The notes under the pieces: model-generated | The model's database searches: none | Told to the model about the DNA's origin: nothing | The model's input: only the letters and a program-made list of their open reading frames with translations | Assembly (NCBI GenBank): GCA_964370715.1 | Contig: CAYJKJ010000001.1 | Span: 124,001-188,000, forward strand | Length of the DNA: 64,000 bases | Direction of reading: 5' to 3' | DNA from: CAYJAY01 sp964370715 | Lineage (GTDB): Bacteria > Bacillota > Clostridia > Oscillospirales > Ruminococcaceae | In this document: piece after piece, positions 42,909-51,908 of the stretch | Layout: every line of letters begins with the position of its first letter | Numbering within the stretch: the stretch's first letter is position 1 | Made by a program: the position numbers and the translations under genes

Positions 42909-44159
42909 TTATTTATAAATCGGGAAACTTTCGCAAAGCGTTTGAACGTCTTGTTTAACCTGTTGTTTGCTGTTTTCAAAATCATAGATAGTTTTTCCGA
43001 TATATGAAGCTATCTTTTCCATCTCCGGTAGCGCAAAGCCTCTTGTAGTTACCGCCGGAGTTCCAACACGTAGGCCGCTCGTTACAAACGGTTTTTGTTT
43101 GTCGTTTGGAATGGAATTTTTGTTTGCGGTTATGTTGACTTCATCAAGGCGATGTTCAAGCTCTTTTCCCGTTACATCGGTAGAAGAAAGATCAACCAAC
43201 ATCAAATGGTTATCGGTTCCGCCCGAAACAAGTTTAACATCATTTTGCAAAAGTTGTTTTGCAAGTTCTTTTGCGTTTATAACAACCTGTTTTTGATATT
43301 GTTTAAATTCATCGCTTAACGCTTCTTTAAAACAAACTGCTTTAGCGGCTATAATATGCATGAGCGGCCCGCCTTGGTTTCCGGGGAAAATAGCGCTGTC
43401 AACAGCTTTTTTAAACTCTTCTTTGCAAAGGATTAGTCCACCTCTAGGGCCTCTTAATGTTTTGTGGGTCGTTGTTGTAACGATGTCTGCATACGGCATC
43501 GGGGAGTTATGTTCCCCTGCCGAAACAAGCCCTGCAATATGAGCCATGTCGACTAAAAACAAAACGTTGTTGCGCTTTGCAATCTCGCCCATTATTTTAA
43601 AATCTATCTTTCGAGGATATGCGGAAGCTCCGGCTACCAAAAGTTTTGGCTCAACTTTTTTAACGATAGCTTCAACCTCATCATAGTCGATAAATCCATT
43701 TTCATCAACGCCGTAAGCATGGAAATCATAAAGTTTTCCCGATGCATTAACGGGGGAACCATGGGTTAGATGTCCGCCGTTTGAAAGGCTCATTCCAACA
43801 ACTTTGTCGCCATAGTTAAGCACAGCGGAATATGCCGCCATGTTAGCGTTTGCGCCCGAATGGGCTTGAACGTTTGCATGATCTGCGCCAAAAAGTTGTT
43901 TTGCTCTTTCAATTGCAATAGTTTCGACCTCGTCAACGCAGTAGCAACCGCCATAATAACGTTTGCCGGGATATCCTTCTGCATACTTGTTGGTGAGAAC
44001 GCTTCCCATCGCCGCCATGACTGCCGGCGAAACGATGTTTTCCGAAGCAATAAGTTCGATATTGGAGTTTTGGCGCAAAAATTCCTTTTGCATCGGTTGT
44101 GCAACCTCGGGATCTATTGCTTGAAGAAATTTTATTGTGTCGATATAATCCGCAAACAT
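42909..44159 (-). CDS. glyA: Serine hydroxymethyltransferase
   Basis: A 416-residue PLP enzyme that interconverts serine and glycine with tetrahydrofolate. It has NIELIASENIVSPAVMAAMGS, YPGKRYYGGC, the PLP lysine in TTTTHKTLRGPRGG and LRVGTPAVTTRGF. The ATG at 44157-44159 gives MFADYIDT; a GTG four codons earlier overlaps the purine-rich AAAGTG and is less likely. The gene stands alone between the MBOAT pair and a region carrying a repeat element. Confidence 0.95.
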   Translation of the reverse strand: MFADYIDTIKFLQAIDPEVAQPMQKEFLRQNSNIELIASENIVSPAVMAAMGSVLTNKYAEGYPGKRYYGGCYCVDEVETIAIERAKQLFGADHANVQAHSGANANMAAYSAVLNYGDKVVGMSLSNGGHLTHGSPVNASGKLYDFHAYGVDENGFIDYDEVEAIVKKVEPKLLVAGASAYPRKIDFKIMGEIAKRNNVLFLVDMAHIAGLVSAGEHNSPMPYADIVTTTTHKTLRGPRGGLILCKEEFKKAVDSAIFPGNQGGPLMHIIAAKAVCFKEALSDEFKQYQKQVVINAKELAKQLLQNDVKLVSGGTDNHLMLVDLSSTDVTGKELEHRLDEVNITANKNSIPNDKQKPFVTSGLRVGTPAVTTRGFALPEMEKIASYIGKTIYDFENSKQQVKQDVQTLCESFPIYK

Positions 44160-44332
44160 AATGTAATTCACTTTCTATATTTTTTGTTTCTTTAATATTC
44201 TATCAAAAAATCATAATAAAATCTATTGTTTGCCACAAAAAAATTATATTATTATAAATAACTATTCAATATTGTTTGTCTTTATCGTTAAATAATGGTA
44301 TATTGTTTTTAAGACATATAAGAAATGTTGAT

Positions 44333-44625
44333 ATAATCTCCGCCTGTCGGCGGAGCTACCTGAAATACTGCTTGTCGAGCTTTGCTCGCCATTTTGCGCC
44401 ATCGGCGCAAAAATCGCAGTATTTCTAAAAACTGAAGCTTAGCGATCATTTAGATTTTAAGACGAATACCTTGTAGGGAATGCATTGTATGCATTCCGAA
44501 GCCCTAATTCCTAAATCCAACATCGCCGTAACGTATCAAAAAACGGCGGAACGCATAAAATGCGTTCCCTACGATTTACTCTGACGGTGCAAAAATTGTA
44601 GTATTTCTAAAAACTGAAGCTTTAA
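44333..44625 (+). repeat. Modular hairpin repeat, copy B
   Basis: This lies in the 564-base gap between glyA and thiT, opposite in direction to both genes. Modules: CTCCGCC/GGCGGAG (44338-44355); outer stem GAAATACTGC (44362-44371) with GCAGTATTTC (44416-44425), a perfect 10-bp pairing, enclosing CGAGC/GCTCG and TTTTGCGCC/GGCGCAAAA; GGAATGCA/TGCATTCC (44477-44497), unique to this copy; CGCCGT/ACGGCG; GGAACGCA/TGCGTTCC (44548-44568); then a partial second outer-stem half. The rest of the gap (44172-44332) is AT-rich with no gene seen. Confidence 0.85.
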
Positions 44626-44639
44626 GCTAAATATAAACA

Positions 44640-44682
44640 ACCCCCAAAACAAAAGCAATAATCCTTGCTTTGTTATGGGGGT
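44640..44682 (-). terminator. Terminator after thiT
   Basis: ACCCCCA (44640-44646) pairs with TGGGGGT (44676-44682), with an inner AAAGCA/TGCTTT pairing. On the minus strand it is followed by TGTTTATATTT. Confidence 0.7.
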
Positions 44683-44723
44683 CTATTTTTGGTTTGAACT
44701 AGGGTTTAACCTGCATTGTTTTT

Positions 44724-45350
44724 TTATTTTTCAAGATTATACACCGCAACTTTAGAAAGCATTAGTGAGACTATAAACGTTAATATCATCTCGGGGATGA
44801 GATACGAACCGTTATAGATAAAGCTATACAACATAAAGAGGGGAAGCCCGCTAACGTTTGTCATTATCGATTGACCGAAAGTTCCCATCTCGCCGAAAAA
44901 CCATTCCGCCCACGCTCCGTATAAGACTACTCCCGAGATAAAATGCGATAGATATCTTAGCCCAATTGCTAGAAGGCTTCCAAAAGCGAGTTCTTTTCCG
45001 GGATTTTTAAATTTGTTTTTGAAAATTCCGCCGATACCTAAAACGGTATATGCGATTAAATAATCAAGCATAATAACCCAAAACGCAGAGATAATATCAA
45101 CTATTGCAACCCCTTTAAAATCGGTCATAGTTTGGATTATGGCGAAAACAAACGCCGCTAGAAATCCCCATTTAAGCCCTCGGCGATAGGAGACCAAAAC
45201 TATCGGAAGCATACTGCAGATAGTTATTGACCCTCCGTTTGGGAGAAATGTGAATTTTGGAAAGATCGAGAGAACGACAGCTATGGCTACTAGCATTGCG
45301 CTTTCGACAAGAATTTTTGTTTTGCTGTTTTTAATTGTGTTTGTTGACAT
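44724..45350 (-). CDS. thiT: Thiamine ECF transporter S component ThiT
   Basis: A 208-residue membrane protein with six helices. Typical ThiT features are the N-terminal LVESAMLVAIAVVLS, FLPNGGSITICSMLPIVLVSYRRG, IVDIISAFWVIMLDYLIAY and LRYLSHFISGVVLYG, where aromatic and acidic residues form the thiamine pocket. It would work with EcfA1, EcfA2 and EcfT, encoded at 14269-16792. A TPP riboswitch and a following terminator lie directly upstream, so uptake is expected to stop when thiamine pyrophosphate is plentiful. Confidence 0.92.
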   Translation of the reverse strand: MSTNTIKNSKTKILVESAMLVAIAVVLSIFPKFTFLPNGGSITICSMLPIVLVSYRRGLKWGFLAAFVFAIIQTMTDFKGVAIVDIISAFWVIMLDYLIAYTVLGIGGIFKNKFKNPGKELAFGSLLAIGLRYLSHFISGVVLYGAWAEWFFGEMGTFGQSIMTNVSGLPLFMLYSFIYNGSYLIPEMILTFIVSLMLSKVAVYNLEK

Positions 45351-45373
45351 CGTTTAAAATCCTTTTCTATAAA

Positions 45374-45410
45374 TAAAAAAATTACACCGTCCGATATACG
45401 GGCGATGTAA
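45374..45410 (-). terminator. Expression-platform terminator of the TPP riboswitch
   Basis: On the minus strand ATTACA-x-CG-x-CCG pairs with CGG-x-CG-x-TGTAAT (45381-45410), followed by seven Ts (45374-45380). It lies between the aptamer and thiT, giving transcriptional control. Confidence 0.85.
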
Positions 45411-45423
45411 TATATCAATTAAT

Positions 45424-45519
45424 TATGATACACTTCCTACGCCGGCATTATCCGGATCAGGTTCAAGGGACTTGAAGTATATCTTCAATCTCAGCTTTGT
45501 TAAGCGCCCCTGTGCTTTT
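45424..45519 (-). promoter_or_regulatory. TPP riboswitch aptamer upstream of thiT
   Basis: Minus-strand sequence shows the conserved thi-box blocks: GGGGCGC, GCTGAGA (near 45489-45495), CTTGAACCTGATC, GGATAATGCCGGCG and TAGGAAGTG. These match the TPP-binding aptamer in order and spacing. P1 is formed by GCAC near 45510 and GTGT near 45430. Together with the following terminator it should repress thiT at high thiamine pyrophosphate. Confidence 0.95.
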
Positions 45520-45549
45520 AACTTATAATAACAGCAACAACTTTTGTTG

Positions 45550-46191
45550 TCAAGCTTTTGATAGTGACTTTTGATGTTTGCAGAGTTCTTTTAAACAACA
45601 GTTGTCGCAAAATGCCGTTCTCGCCGTGCAAACCGCTCTGCCATGCATAACAAGGCGGTGGCAAAAATCGTTGCCTTTTTCGGGCGCTACTATCTCTTTA
45701 AGCTTTTTTTCGATAGCTTCGGGATTTTTTGAATTAACGAGGCCTAGGCGGTTTGTTATTCTTATGCAGTGGGTGTCGACAACTATTGCCGGAAGATTAA
45801 AAACATCCCCCAAAATAAGGTTGGCGGATTTTCTGCCAATACCCGGTATCTTTAAAAGCTGTTCCATCGTGTTTGGAACGGTTCCACCATATTCATAAAC
45901 AAGCATATTCATAGCAAGCGATATATCTCGAGCTTTGGTTTTATAAAGCCCACACGTTTTGACAGCTAGTTCTATATCCTCTATATCGGCGGCGGCTAGC
46001 TGTTCGGGGGAGGTGTAGTCTTTGAAAAGCTGTTCCGTCACGATGTTGACCCTTTTGTCGGTGCATTGAGCCGCAAGGCGAACAGCAACAATCAGTTGCC
46101 AAGCGTTGTCAAAGTTTAATGTGCATTCCGGCAAAGGATATTCTTTTTCAAACCTCTCGACAATGAGTTTTGTTTTTTGTTTTAAATTCAT
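45550..46191 (-). CDS. nth: Endonuclease III (DNA glycosylase/AP lyase)
   Basis: A 213-residue base-excision repair enzyme for oxidised pyrimidines. The helix-hairpin-helix LLKIPGIGRKSANLILG holds the catalytic Lys, the following IVVDTHCIRI holds the catalytic Asp, and the C-terminal iron-sulfur loop has four Cys spaced C-X6-C-X2-C-X5-C. The start is the ATG at 46189-46191 after GAGGT; the frame stays open 32 codons further, but that stretch is the repeat element and lacks family similarity. Normal length for the family. Confidence 0.95.
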   Translation of the reverse strand: MNLKQKTKLIVERFEKEYPLPECTLNFDNAWQLIVAVRLAAQCTDKRVNIVTEQLFKDYTSPEQLAAADIEDIELAVKTCGLYKTKARDISLAMNMLVYEYGGTVPNTMEQLLKIPGIGRKSANLILGDVFNLPAIVVDTHCIRITNRLGLVNSKNPEAIEKKLKEIVAPEKGNDFCHRLVMHGRAVCTARTAFCDNCCLKELCKHQKSLSKA

Positions 46192-46204
46192 AATTGACCT
46201 CTTT

Positions 46205-46416
46205 TTTAATCCGATAAAATAATCCTGCGGATTATTTATATAATGCTTCGAATTATATAAATTCGCCATGTGGCTTTGCCACAGCATCTTAAAACCTAAA
46301 TGTTAGATGAAGCTTCAGTTTTTAGAAATACTACGATTTTTGCGCCATCGGCGCAAAATGGCGAGCGAAGCTCGACAAGTAGTATTTCCAATAGCTCCGC
46401 CGCAGGCGGAGATTAT
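46205..46416 (-). repeat. Modular hairpin repeat, copy C
   Basis: This fills the gap between the EcsC-like gene and nth, in minus orientation, and like copy A starts next to a stop codon. Modules in plus coordinates: GGCGGAG stem (46395-46411); outer stem GAAATACTAC (46325-46334) with GTAGTATTTC (46379-46388), a perfect pairing; CGAGC/GCTCG; TTTTGCGCC/GGCGCAAAA; the GTGGC/GCCAC hairpin near 46264-46284; TTTATATAAT/ATTATATAAA around GCTTCGA; and AAATAATCC/GGATTATTT (46217-46237). The GGAACGCA module of copies A and B is missing. Confidence 0.85.
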
Positions 46417-47190
46417 TTAAAGCTGATTTTCCAAAAACCGTCTTTTGTATTTCAACTTAGCAAAATCAAGAATTTTCTTAACAAACACAGCGTCCGACAC
46501 TCCGCCAACTACCCCGACAATCGGTAGACCTTGAATAAATTTCATGACAAGCAGTTCATTCGCTAAAACATCCGACACCTTTTCAACCTCTTTTAAAGCA
46601 TCGTAATCTTTTGGCAAGTTTGGGTTAACAATATAATCGTTTAAAATCTCGTTATATAAAACCGCTTTGTCTCCATATGAAAGTGAGGTTGCTATTACAT
46701 TGATTATGAAATATCTTTCTTTTTCGGTGTCGTATTCAAACCCAAACTGGAGCGCAATTTCATAGATACCTTTGAGAATCATCCCCAAAAAAACAGGGAT
46801 ATCGGGAACTCCTATCCCAAGAAGCCCCAAGCCAATTCCCTTAACCCCCGAAATCGCTATGTTTTTTGCTTCGCTTTTGCTTGCTTGTTTTCCAAAAGCA
46901 TCTATTCTTTTTTTATCCTGTTTCAACGAAAATGCATAGGCATTAACCTTGTGTTTAATCTCAATCTCTTCTCTGTTATAGCTTTTTTCAATTACCGAAC
47001 TTCCCTTTTCAAAAACCAAAGCAAACGATTTTGAAAAAACCGATTGAAGGGTTTGTTGAAGTTTTTGAGGAACTTTATCAACAACAAATTCATCAAGTTT
47101 AGAAGGCTTTTTCTCGTTATGTTTTTCAAGGAATTTTGCTTCTTGTTTCAAAAGTTTATTCAATTGAGCTTGAATTATTTTTTTGTTCAT
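46417..47190 (-). CDS. EcsC family protein
   Basis: A 257-residue protein. The central region has GVKGIGLGLLGIGVPDIPVFLGMILKGIYEIALQ-like sequence (in pieces, GIGVPDIPVF and KGIYEIALQFGFEY), followed by ERYFIINVIA, which are the conserved blocks of the EcsC family. In Bacillus subtilis EcsC is encoded with the EcsAB transporter, but here no such transporter is adjacent. One or two amphipathic or membrane-associated segments are likely. The biochemical role of EcsC proteins is not established. The ATG follows AGAGGAA. Confidence 0.75.
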   Translation of the reverse strand: MNKKIIQAQLNKLLKQEAKFLEKHNEKKPSKLDEFVVDKVPQKLQQTLQSVFSKSFALVFEKGSSVIEKSYNREEIEIKHKVNAYAFSLKQDKKRIDAFGKQASKSEAKNIAISGVKGIGLGLLGIGVPDIPVFLGMILKGIYEIALQFGFEYDTEKERYFIINVIATSLSYGDKAVLYNEILNDYIVNPNLPKDYDALKEVEKVSDVLANELLVMKFIQGLPIVGVVGGVSDAVFVKKILDFAKLKYKRRFLENQL

Positions 47191-47254
47191 ACGTTCCTCT
47201 TTTACAAAATATATTAATCAAAGTTAATACAATAAAATTTGGGTCACGATAGCT

Positions 47255-48577
47255 TTATAACACCGCCGCCGCAACCGCTGATTTAATTCTTGAACGTTTG
47301 CTTTTTAAACTCTTTTGTTTTTGGTTTTGCTTGTTTTCTTTTGCAACCGAAAGCATCAGTTTAATTCGATTTTCTTGGTTAACCTTAGCGGCGCCGGGGT
47401 CATAGTCGATAGCGGTTATGTTGGAAAGCGGGAAACGCTCTTTGATCGATCTTAGAACCCCTTTGCCAACAATGTGGTTCGGAAGGCATCCGAAAGGCTG
47501 GGCGCAAACGATGTTCTCATATCCTTGCTCGCTAAGTTCCATCATCTCAGCCGGAAGAAGCCAACCTTCTCCCATTTTGTTTCCAAGGCCTACAACCCCT
47601 GTTGTAAGCGACCTCAGGTGAGAAAACGTTGCGGGCGCAACAAATTTATTTTGCATTTTAACCGCTTTAATCGAAGCGGTTTCTATCTTTTCAAGGTATC
47701 TTAATACAGAACCATATATTATTTTTTTAAGCTTTCCCCCGCCATAAAGTTTTATATCTTGAAGCGTATTAAAAACGCAATACTGCAAAAATCCCATAAG
47801 CCCCGGAACCATGTATTCGCAGTTTTGGGAAAACAAAAACTCTTCAAGACCATTGTTTCCAAGGCTCGCAAACTTAACGTATATCTCCCCCACAACCCCA
47901 ACTTTAACTTTGTCGATTTTTTGCGTTTCGATATCTTTAAAGTCTTTTGCTATGTTGTTGAAATTTCGTTTCATCGATGAAACAGTTAAACCTTTGCCTT
48001 TTTCAAACTGTTCGCAAAGCTTGTTTTGCCACGTTAAAACGAGGTTGTCTGCGTCGCCCGACACCGTTTCATAAGGCCTAACTTGATTTTTTAAAAGCAT
48101 CAAAATATCGCCATATGCTACAACTGCAAGCAATTTTCTTATAATAGGAAACGTCAGCTTAAATCCTGAATTTTTTTCCATTCCCGATGTATTGAAGGAT
48201 ATTACCGGAACATTCTCATACCCTGCTTTAACCAAAGCTTTTCTCAAAAGATGTATGTAGTTCGATGCTCGGCAACCTCCGCCGGTTTGGGTCATCATGA
48301 GCGCTACTTTGTTTATATCGTATCTTCCGCTATCCAAAGCATCTATCATTTGTCCGATTGCCAGAAGTGCCGGATAGCAGGTGTCGTTATGAACATACCT
48401 TAAGCCGGCATCGATAACATTTCTGCTTTCATTATCTAGTATTTCAAGCCGATATCCATAGCTTTTAAAAACTTTTGCAAGCATCCGAAAATGAATCGGC
48501 AACATACTAGGCGCAATTATTGTGTATTCGCTCTTCATTTGCTTTGTAAACTCAATTCTTTTAACCCTGTTTTCCAT
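47255..48577 (-). CDS. Acyl-CoA dehydratase activase-related protein, C-terminal half (HgdB/DUF2229-type)
   Basis: A 440-residue protein that matches the C-terminal portion of the large (about 1400-residue) activase-type proteins of anaerobes. Conserved Cys lie in HNDTCYPALL, TQTGGGCRASNY and QPFGCLPNH, suggesting iron-sulfur ligands as in HgdB/BcrB or double-cubane proteins. The C-terminus is a basic tail (QKQKSLKSKRSRIK). Its ATG shares one base with the upstream stop (TAATG), so the two halves are probably translated together and act as one complex. Substrate is unknown. Confidence 0.75.
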   Translation of the reverse strand: MENRVKRIEFTKQMKSEYTIIAPSMLPIHFRMLAKVFKSYGYRLEILDNESRNVIDAGLRYVHNDTCYPALLAIGQMIDALDSGRYDINKVALMMTQTGGGCRASNYIHLLRKALVKAGYENVPVISFNTSGMEKNSGFKLTFPIIRKLLAVVAYGDILMLLKNQVRPYETVSGDADNLVLTWQNKLCEQFEKGKGLTVSSMKRNFNNIAKDFKDIETQKIDKVKVGVVGEIYVKFASLGNNGLEEFLFSQNCEYMVPGLMGFLQYCVFNTLQDIKLYGGGKLKKIIYGSVLRYLEKIETASIKAVKMQNKFVAPATFSHLRSLTTGVVGLGNKMGEGWLLPAEMMELSEQGYENIVCAQPFGCLPNHIVGKGVLRSIKERFPLSNITAIDYDPGAAKVNQENRIKLMLSVAKENKQNQKQKSLKSKRSRIKSAVAAAVL

Positions 48578-51492
48578 TAAACTTCCTCCTGTTCAATCGC
48601 AGCCAGTAGACTTCTGATTCTAATTTTAGCGGCCCCTAGGTTTGTTATCTCGTCTATTTTAAGCTGTGTATAGATCTTTCGATGTCGTCGAAGAATTGTT
48701 CGAACCTCGTCGGTTGTAACCGCATCAAGACCACAGCCAAACGACACCAGCTGAACTAGGTTGATATCCTTCTCTTGGGTCACAAATTTTGCGGCATCAT
48801 ATAACCTTGAATGATATGTCCATTGATTTAAAACATCTACTTGTTTGTCTTGTTGAGAAAGATTACAGACCGAATCTTCTGTAACCACCGCAACATCAAA
48901 TCCGGCAATAAGCTTATCTATACCGTGGTTAACCTTGGCATCAAGATGATACGGCCTTCCCGAAAGAACTATAATCGGTTTTTTTTGCTCTCTTGCTTTT
49001 TTTATTATAACCTCGCCCAACGAACGAACGGTTTGCATATATTTTTCATGCTCCAAAAATGCTTTTGAACTCGCCTCTTTAATCTCTGACAAGCTAATAT
49101 CTTTATAGTATCTAGTGATAATTTTATGAATTTTTTTAACAAAATCTTTCGGTCTGTGGATGCCTATATAGTCATAGATGTATTTAACATCTTTGACCGA
49201 CAATATGTTGTTTGCAACCGTTTCTGGATAATATGCTACTATTGGGCAGTTAAAACAGTTGTCTCCCCTGTTTTCATCTATGTTGTAGCTCATGCAAGGA
49301 TAAAACAAGATATCTATATCTTTTGAAACAAGCTGTTCAATATGCCCATGAACCAGCTTTGCCGGAAAACATATTGTGTCGGATGGAATTGAGTGTTGCC
49401 CCTTTATATATGTATCGTCGTCTGAAATCCCCGATGTTACCACCTCGAATCCCAGAGTTTCAAAAAACTTCGACCAAAACGGCAGCAACTCATACATATT
49501 AAGAACAAACGGAATTCCAACCCTTCCTCTTGTTCCGACGGATTTTCGATCTGTAAATTCTTTTAAAAGTTCCCTTTTTTGTTGATATAGATTTAATTCG
49601 TTTGAATCGACTACGCTATTTCTCGTTGGTAAATCGCAACGATTTCCCGAAATATATCTTCTCTTATCGTCAAACATATTTATAGTCAATGAACAGTTGT
49701 TTGCGCAACCTTTGCAATGTGTGAAGGATGTTTTATGGGTAAAATTCAAAAGTTCATCAGAATTTAATATTTTGGATTTTTTATTACCTTTGTTTTTTCC
49801 ATATAAAGCCGCCCCATAAGCGCCCATTATTCCGGCTATGTTGGGGCGAATAACCTCGCCGCCTATTTCCTTTTCAAACGCACGAAGCACAGCATCGCTC
49901 AAAAAAGTTCCACCCTGAACAACGATATTTTTCCCAAGTTCACTTGCGCTGGACGCTCGTATAACTTTATATATAGCGTTTTTCACAACACTAATCGAAA
50001 GCCCTGCCGAAATATTTTCAACCGAAGCGCCATCTTTTTGAGCTTGTTTAACGGAAGAATTCATAAAAACAGTGCAACGAGAACCTAGGTCTACCGGAGA
50101 ATCTGCAAAAAGGCCAAGCTCTGAAAATTCTTTGGATTGATATCCCAAAACATTTGCGAAACTTTGAAGAAACGACCCACACCCCGAAGAACAAGCTTCG
50201 TTAAGAAATATGTCGTCGATAACTCCGTCTTGAATTTTGAAACACTTCATATCCTGTCCGCCGATATCAATAATAAAATCAACATCTTTGTTAAACTTTT
50301 TAGCCGCCGTTAGGTGTGCTACCGTTTCAACCAAGCCAAAATCTAGGCTAAATGCTTTTTTTATCATCTCTTCGCCATATCCCGTAACGGCTGCCGAGCG
50401 AACAACTGCATTTTTATGCAAAGAATAAAATGTTTTCAAAAACTCTTTTATAGGCGGAATTGGATTCCCACCGTTTGATTTGTATAGCGAAAAAAGTATG
50501 CGGTCTTGCTCATCAATAGCAACGATTTTGATGGTGGTTGAGCCGGCGTCTATTCCGATGAACACATCCCCGCTATAGTCTTGTTGGTCGTTTTGTTCAA
50601 CCGTTTGTTTTTGATGTCTTGCAAAAAATTCTTGATAACTTTTTTCATCAACAAACAACGGTTCTGTCTTTTCAAAATTATATCCCGATTTATAGTCTAC
50701 TAATTTTTCAATTAGTTCATCAATATTAACTTCGCTATCGGCGCAGATAGCGCAACCCAAAGCTACATAATGTAGCGAATGTTCCGGGCATACCCCTTCG
50801 ATTTTAAGGGTCTCATCAAAGCTTTTTCGAAGTTCCGACGTGAACGTCAACGGACCTCCAAGATATAAAATCTTCCCTTTAATCTCTCTACCCTGCGCTA
50901 AACCGGTTATCGTTTGGTTAACGACCGATTGAAAAATGCTAGCAGAGATATCCTCTTTTCTAGCGCCTTGATTTAAAAGCGGTTGAATATCGCTTTTTGC
51001 AAAAACGCCACATCTTGAAGCTATCGGGTATGTCTTTTCGGATTTTTTCGCCAATAGATTCATATCATCGGGGGTAACGTTTAAAAGCGTTGCTATTTGG
51101 TCGATAAACGCCCCTGTTCCTCCGGCGCAACTCCCGTTCATTCGAACTTCAAGCCCCGACGTTAAAAACAAAATCTTAGCATCTTCTCCGCCAAGTTCTA
51201 TAATAACATCGGTGTCCGGCATATACGTATTAGCGGCAACTTTTGCCCCAAAAACTTCTTGAACAAAACCAATTTCAAGATCCTGTGCTATCCCCATTCC
51301 GGCTGAACCCGTTATCGCAACCGAAAGTTTTTCAGCTTCCGGAATTTTTTGCTTAATATCCTTTATATATTCGAGGAGCTTTTCTCCAATCTTTGAAAAA
51401 TGTCGTTCATACGATTGATACATCAAGCTGTTTTCATCAGACAATAAAACGAATTTTATCGTCGTTGAACCTATGTCTATTCCAAGTTTCAT
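48577..51492 (-). CDS. Acyl-CoA dehydratase activase, tandem BadF/HgdC ASKHA domains
   Basis: A 971-residue protein with two ASKHA ATPase domains. The first starts MKLGIDIGSTTIKFVL and has the cluster loop NGSCAGGTGAF; the second starts near residue 309 with FIGIDAGSTTIKIVA and has NEACSSGCGSF. A Cys-rich segment follows (HCKGCANNCSLT), then a DUF2229-type domain with DTICFPAKLVHGH, FYPCMSYN and NCFNCPIVAYYPE. Such proteins use ATP to drive electrons to low potential for a partner cluster. In many Clostridia the following 440 residues are fused to it. No HgdAB or CoA-transferase genes are close, so the reaction is unknown. Confidence 0.82.
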   Translation of the reverse strand: MKLGIDIGSTTIKFVLLSDENSLMYQSYERHFSKIGEKLLEYIKDIKQKIPEAEKLSVAITGSAGMGIAQDLEIGFVQEVFGAKVAANTYMPDTDVIIELGGEDAKILFLTSGLEVRMNGSCAGGTGAFIDQIATLLNVTPDDMNLLAKKSEKTYPIASRCGVFAKSDIQPLLNQGARKEDISASIFQSVVNQTITGLAQGREIKGKILYLGGPLTFTSELRKSFDETLKIEGVCPEHSLHYVALGCAICADSEVNIDELIEKLVDYKSGYNFEKTEPLFVDEKSYQEFFARHQKQTVEQNDQQDYSGDVFIGIDAGSTTIKIVAIDEQDRILFSLYKSNGGNPIPPIKEFLKTFYSLHKNAVVRSAAVTGYGEEMIKKAFSLDFGLVETVAHLTAAKKFNKDVDFIIDIGGQDMKCFKIQDGVIDDIFLNEACSSGCGSFLQSFANVLGYQSKEFSELGLFADSPVDLGSRCTVFMNSSVKQAQKDGASVENISAGLSISVVKNAIYKVIRASSASELGKNIVVQGGTFLSDAVLRAFEKEIGGEVIRPNIAGIMGAYGAALYGKNKGNKKSKILNSDELLNFTHKTSFTHCKGCANNCSLTINMFDDKRRYISGNRCDLPTRNSVVDSNELNLYQQKRELLKEFTDRKSVGTRGRVGIPFVLNMYELLPFWSKFFETLGFEVVTSGISDDDTYIKGQHSIPSDTICFPAKLVHGHIEQLVSKDIDILFYPCMSYNIDENRGDNCFNCPIVAYYPETVANNILSVKDVKYIYDYIGIHRPKDFVKKIHKIITRYYKDISLSEIKEASSKAFLEHEKYMQTVRSLGEVIIKKAREQKKPIIVLSGRPYHLDAKVNHGIDKLIAGFDVAVVTEDSVCNLSQQDKQVDVLNQWTYHSRLYDAAKFVTQEKDINLVQLVSFGCGLDAVTTDEVRTILRRHRKIYTQLKIDEITNLGAAKIRIRSLLAAIEQEEV

Positions 51493-51908
51493 AAATTATA
51501 TGCTCCTTTCCGGTGCAAATGATTTTCAAATCAAACATTATCGCCGTTTTAATCTGTTAAAGATTGATGACACCATTTAAAACGCTTGATCATTTCGTCA
51601 ATATATACATACTTATACACATAAATTAAAACATAATGCTGTGTTTTAATCAAGCAATTTCAAAATCTTTAGAACTTGACGTAAAATTTCAAAATTTTTT
51701 TGATTTTTTTTGTATTATATACATCTTAATATCAACAATGTTTTGTTATAGCAACTTAGTTTTAAGTTTTTTTCCAATAAAACATTGACAACAACGCTTT
51801 AATATATTAAAATAATGTTGTTGCACTTTAACAAGCTAATTCGTTAACACTTGAATATGATAAAACAAATATATCAAGTATAAGGTTAAAACAGGGGGGA
51901 TCTAATAA
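51493..51908. other. AT-rich divergent intergenic region
   Basis: This 416-base gap separates the divergent activase gene and the amidohydrolase gene. No open frame with gene character is seen. It holds a nested palindrome: CAACAAC (51789-51795) with GTTGTTG (51817-51823), enclosing the palindrome TTTAATATATTAAA (51798-51811). Closer to the amidohydrolase, ACTTGA and TCAAGT form a second inverted pair at about 51849-51879. Either could be an operator; I find no confident promoter. Confidence 0.4.

Noticed and set aside
46192..46287. N-terminal extension of the nth frame by 32 codons
   Set aside because: The added residues come from the hairpin repeat; the ATG at 46191 has a good ribosome site and gives a normal nth N-terminus.
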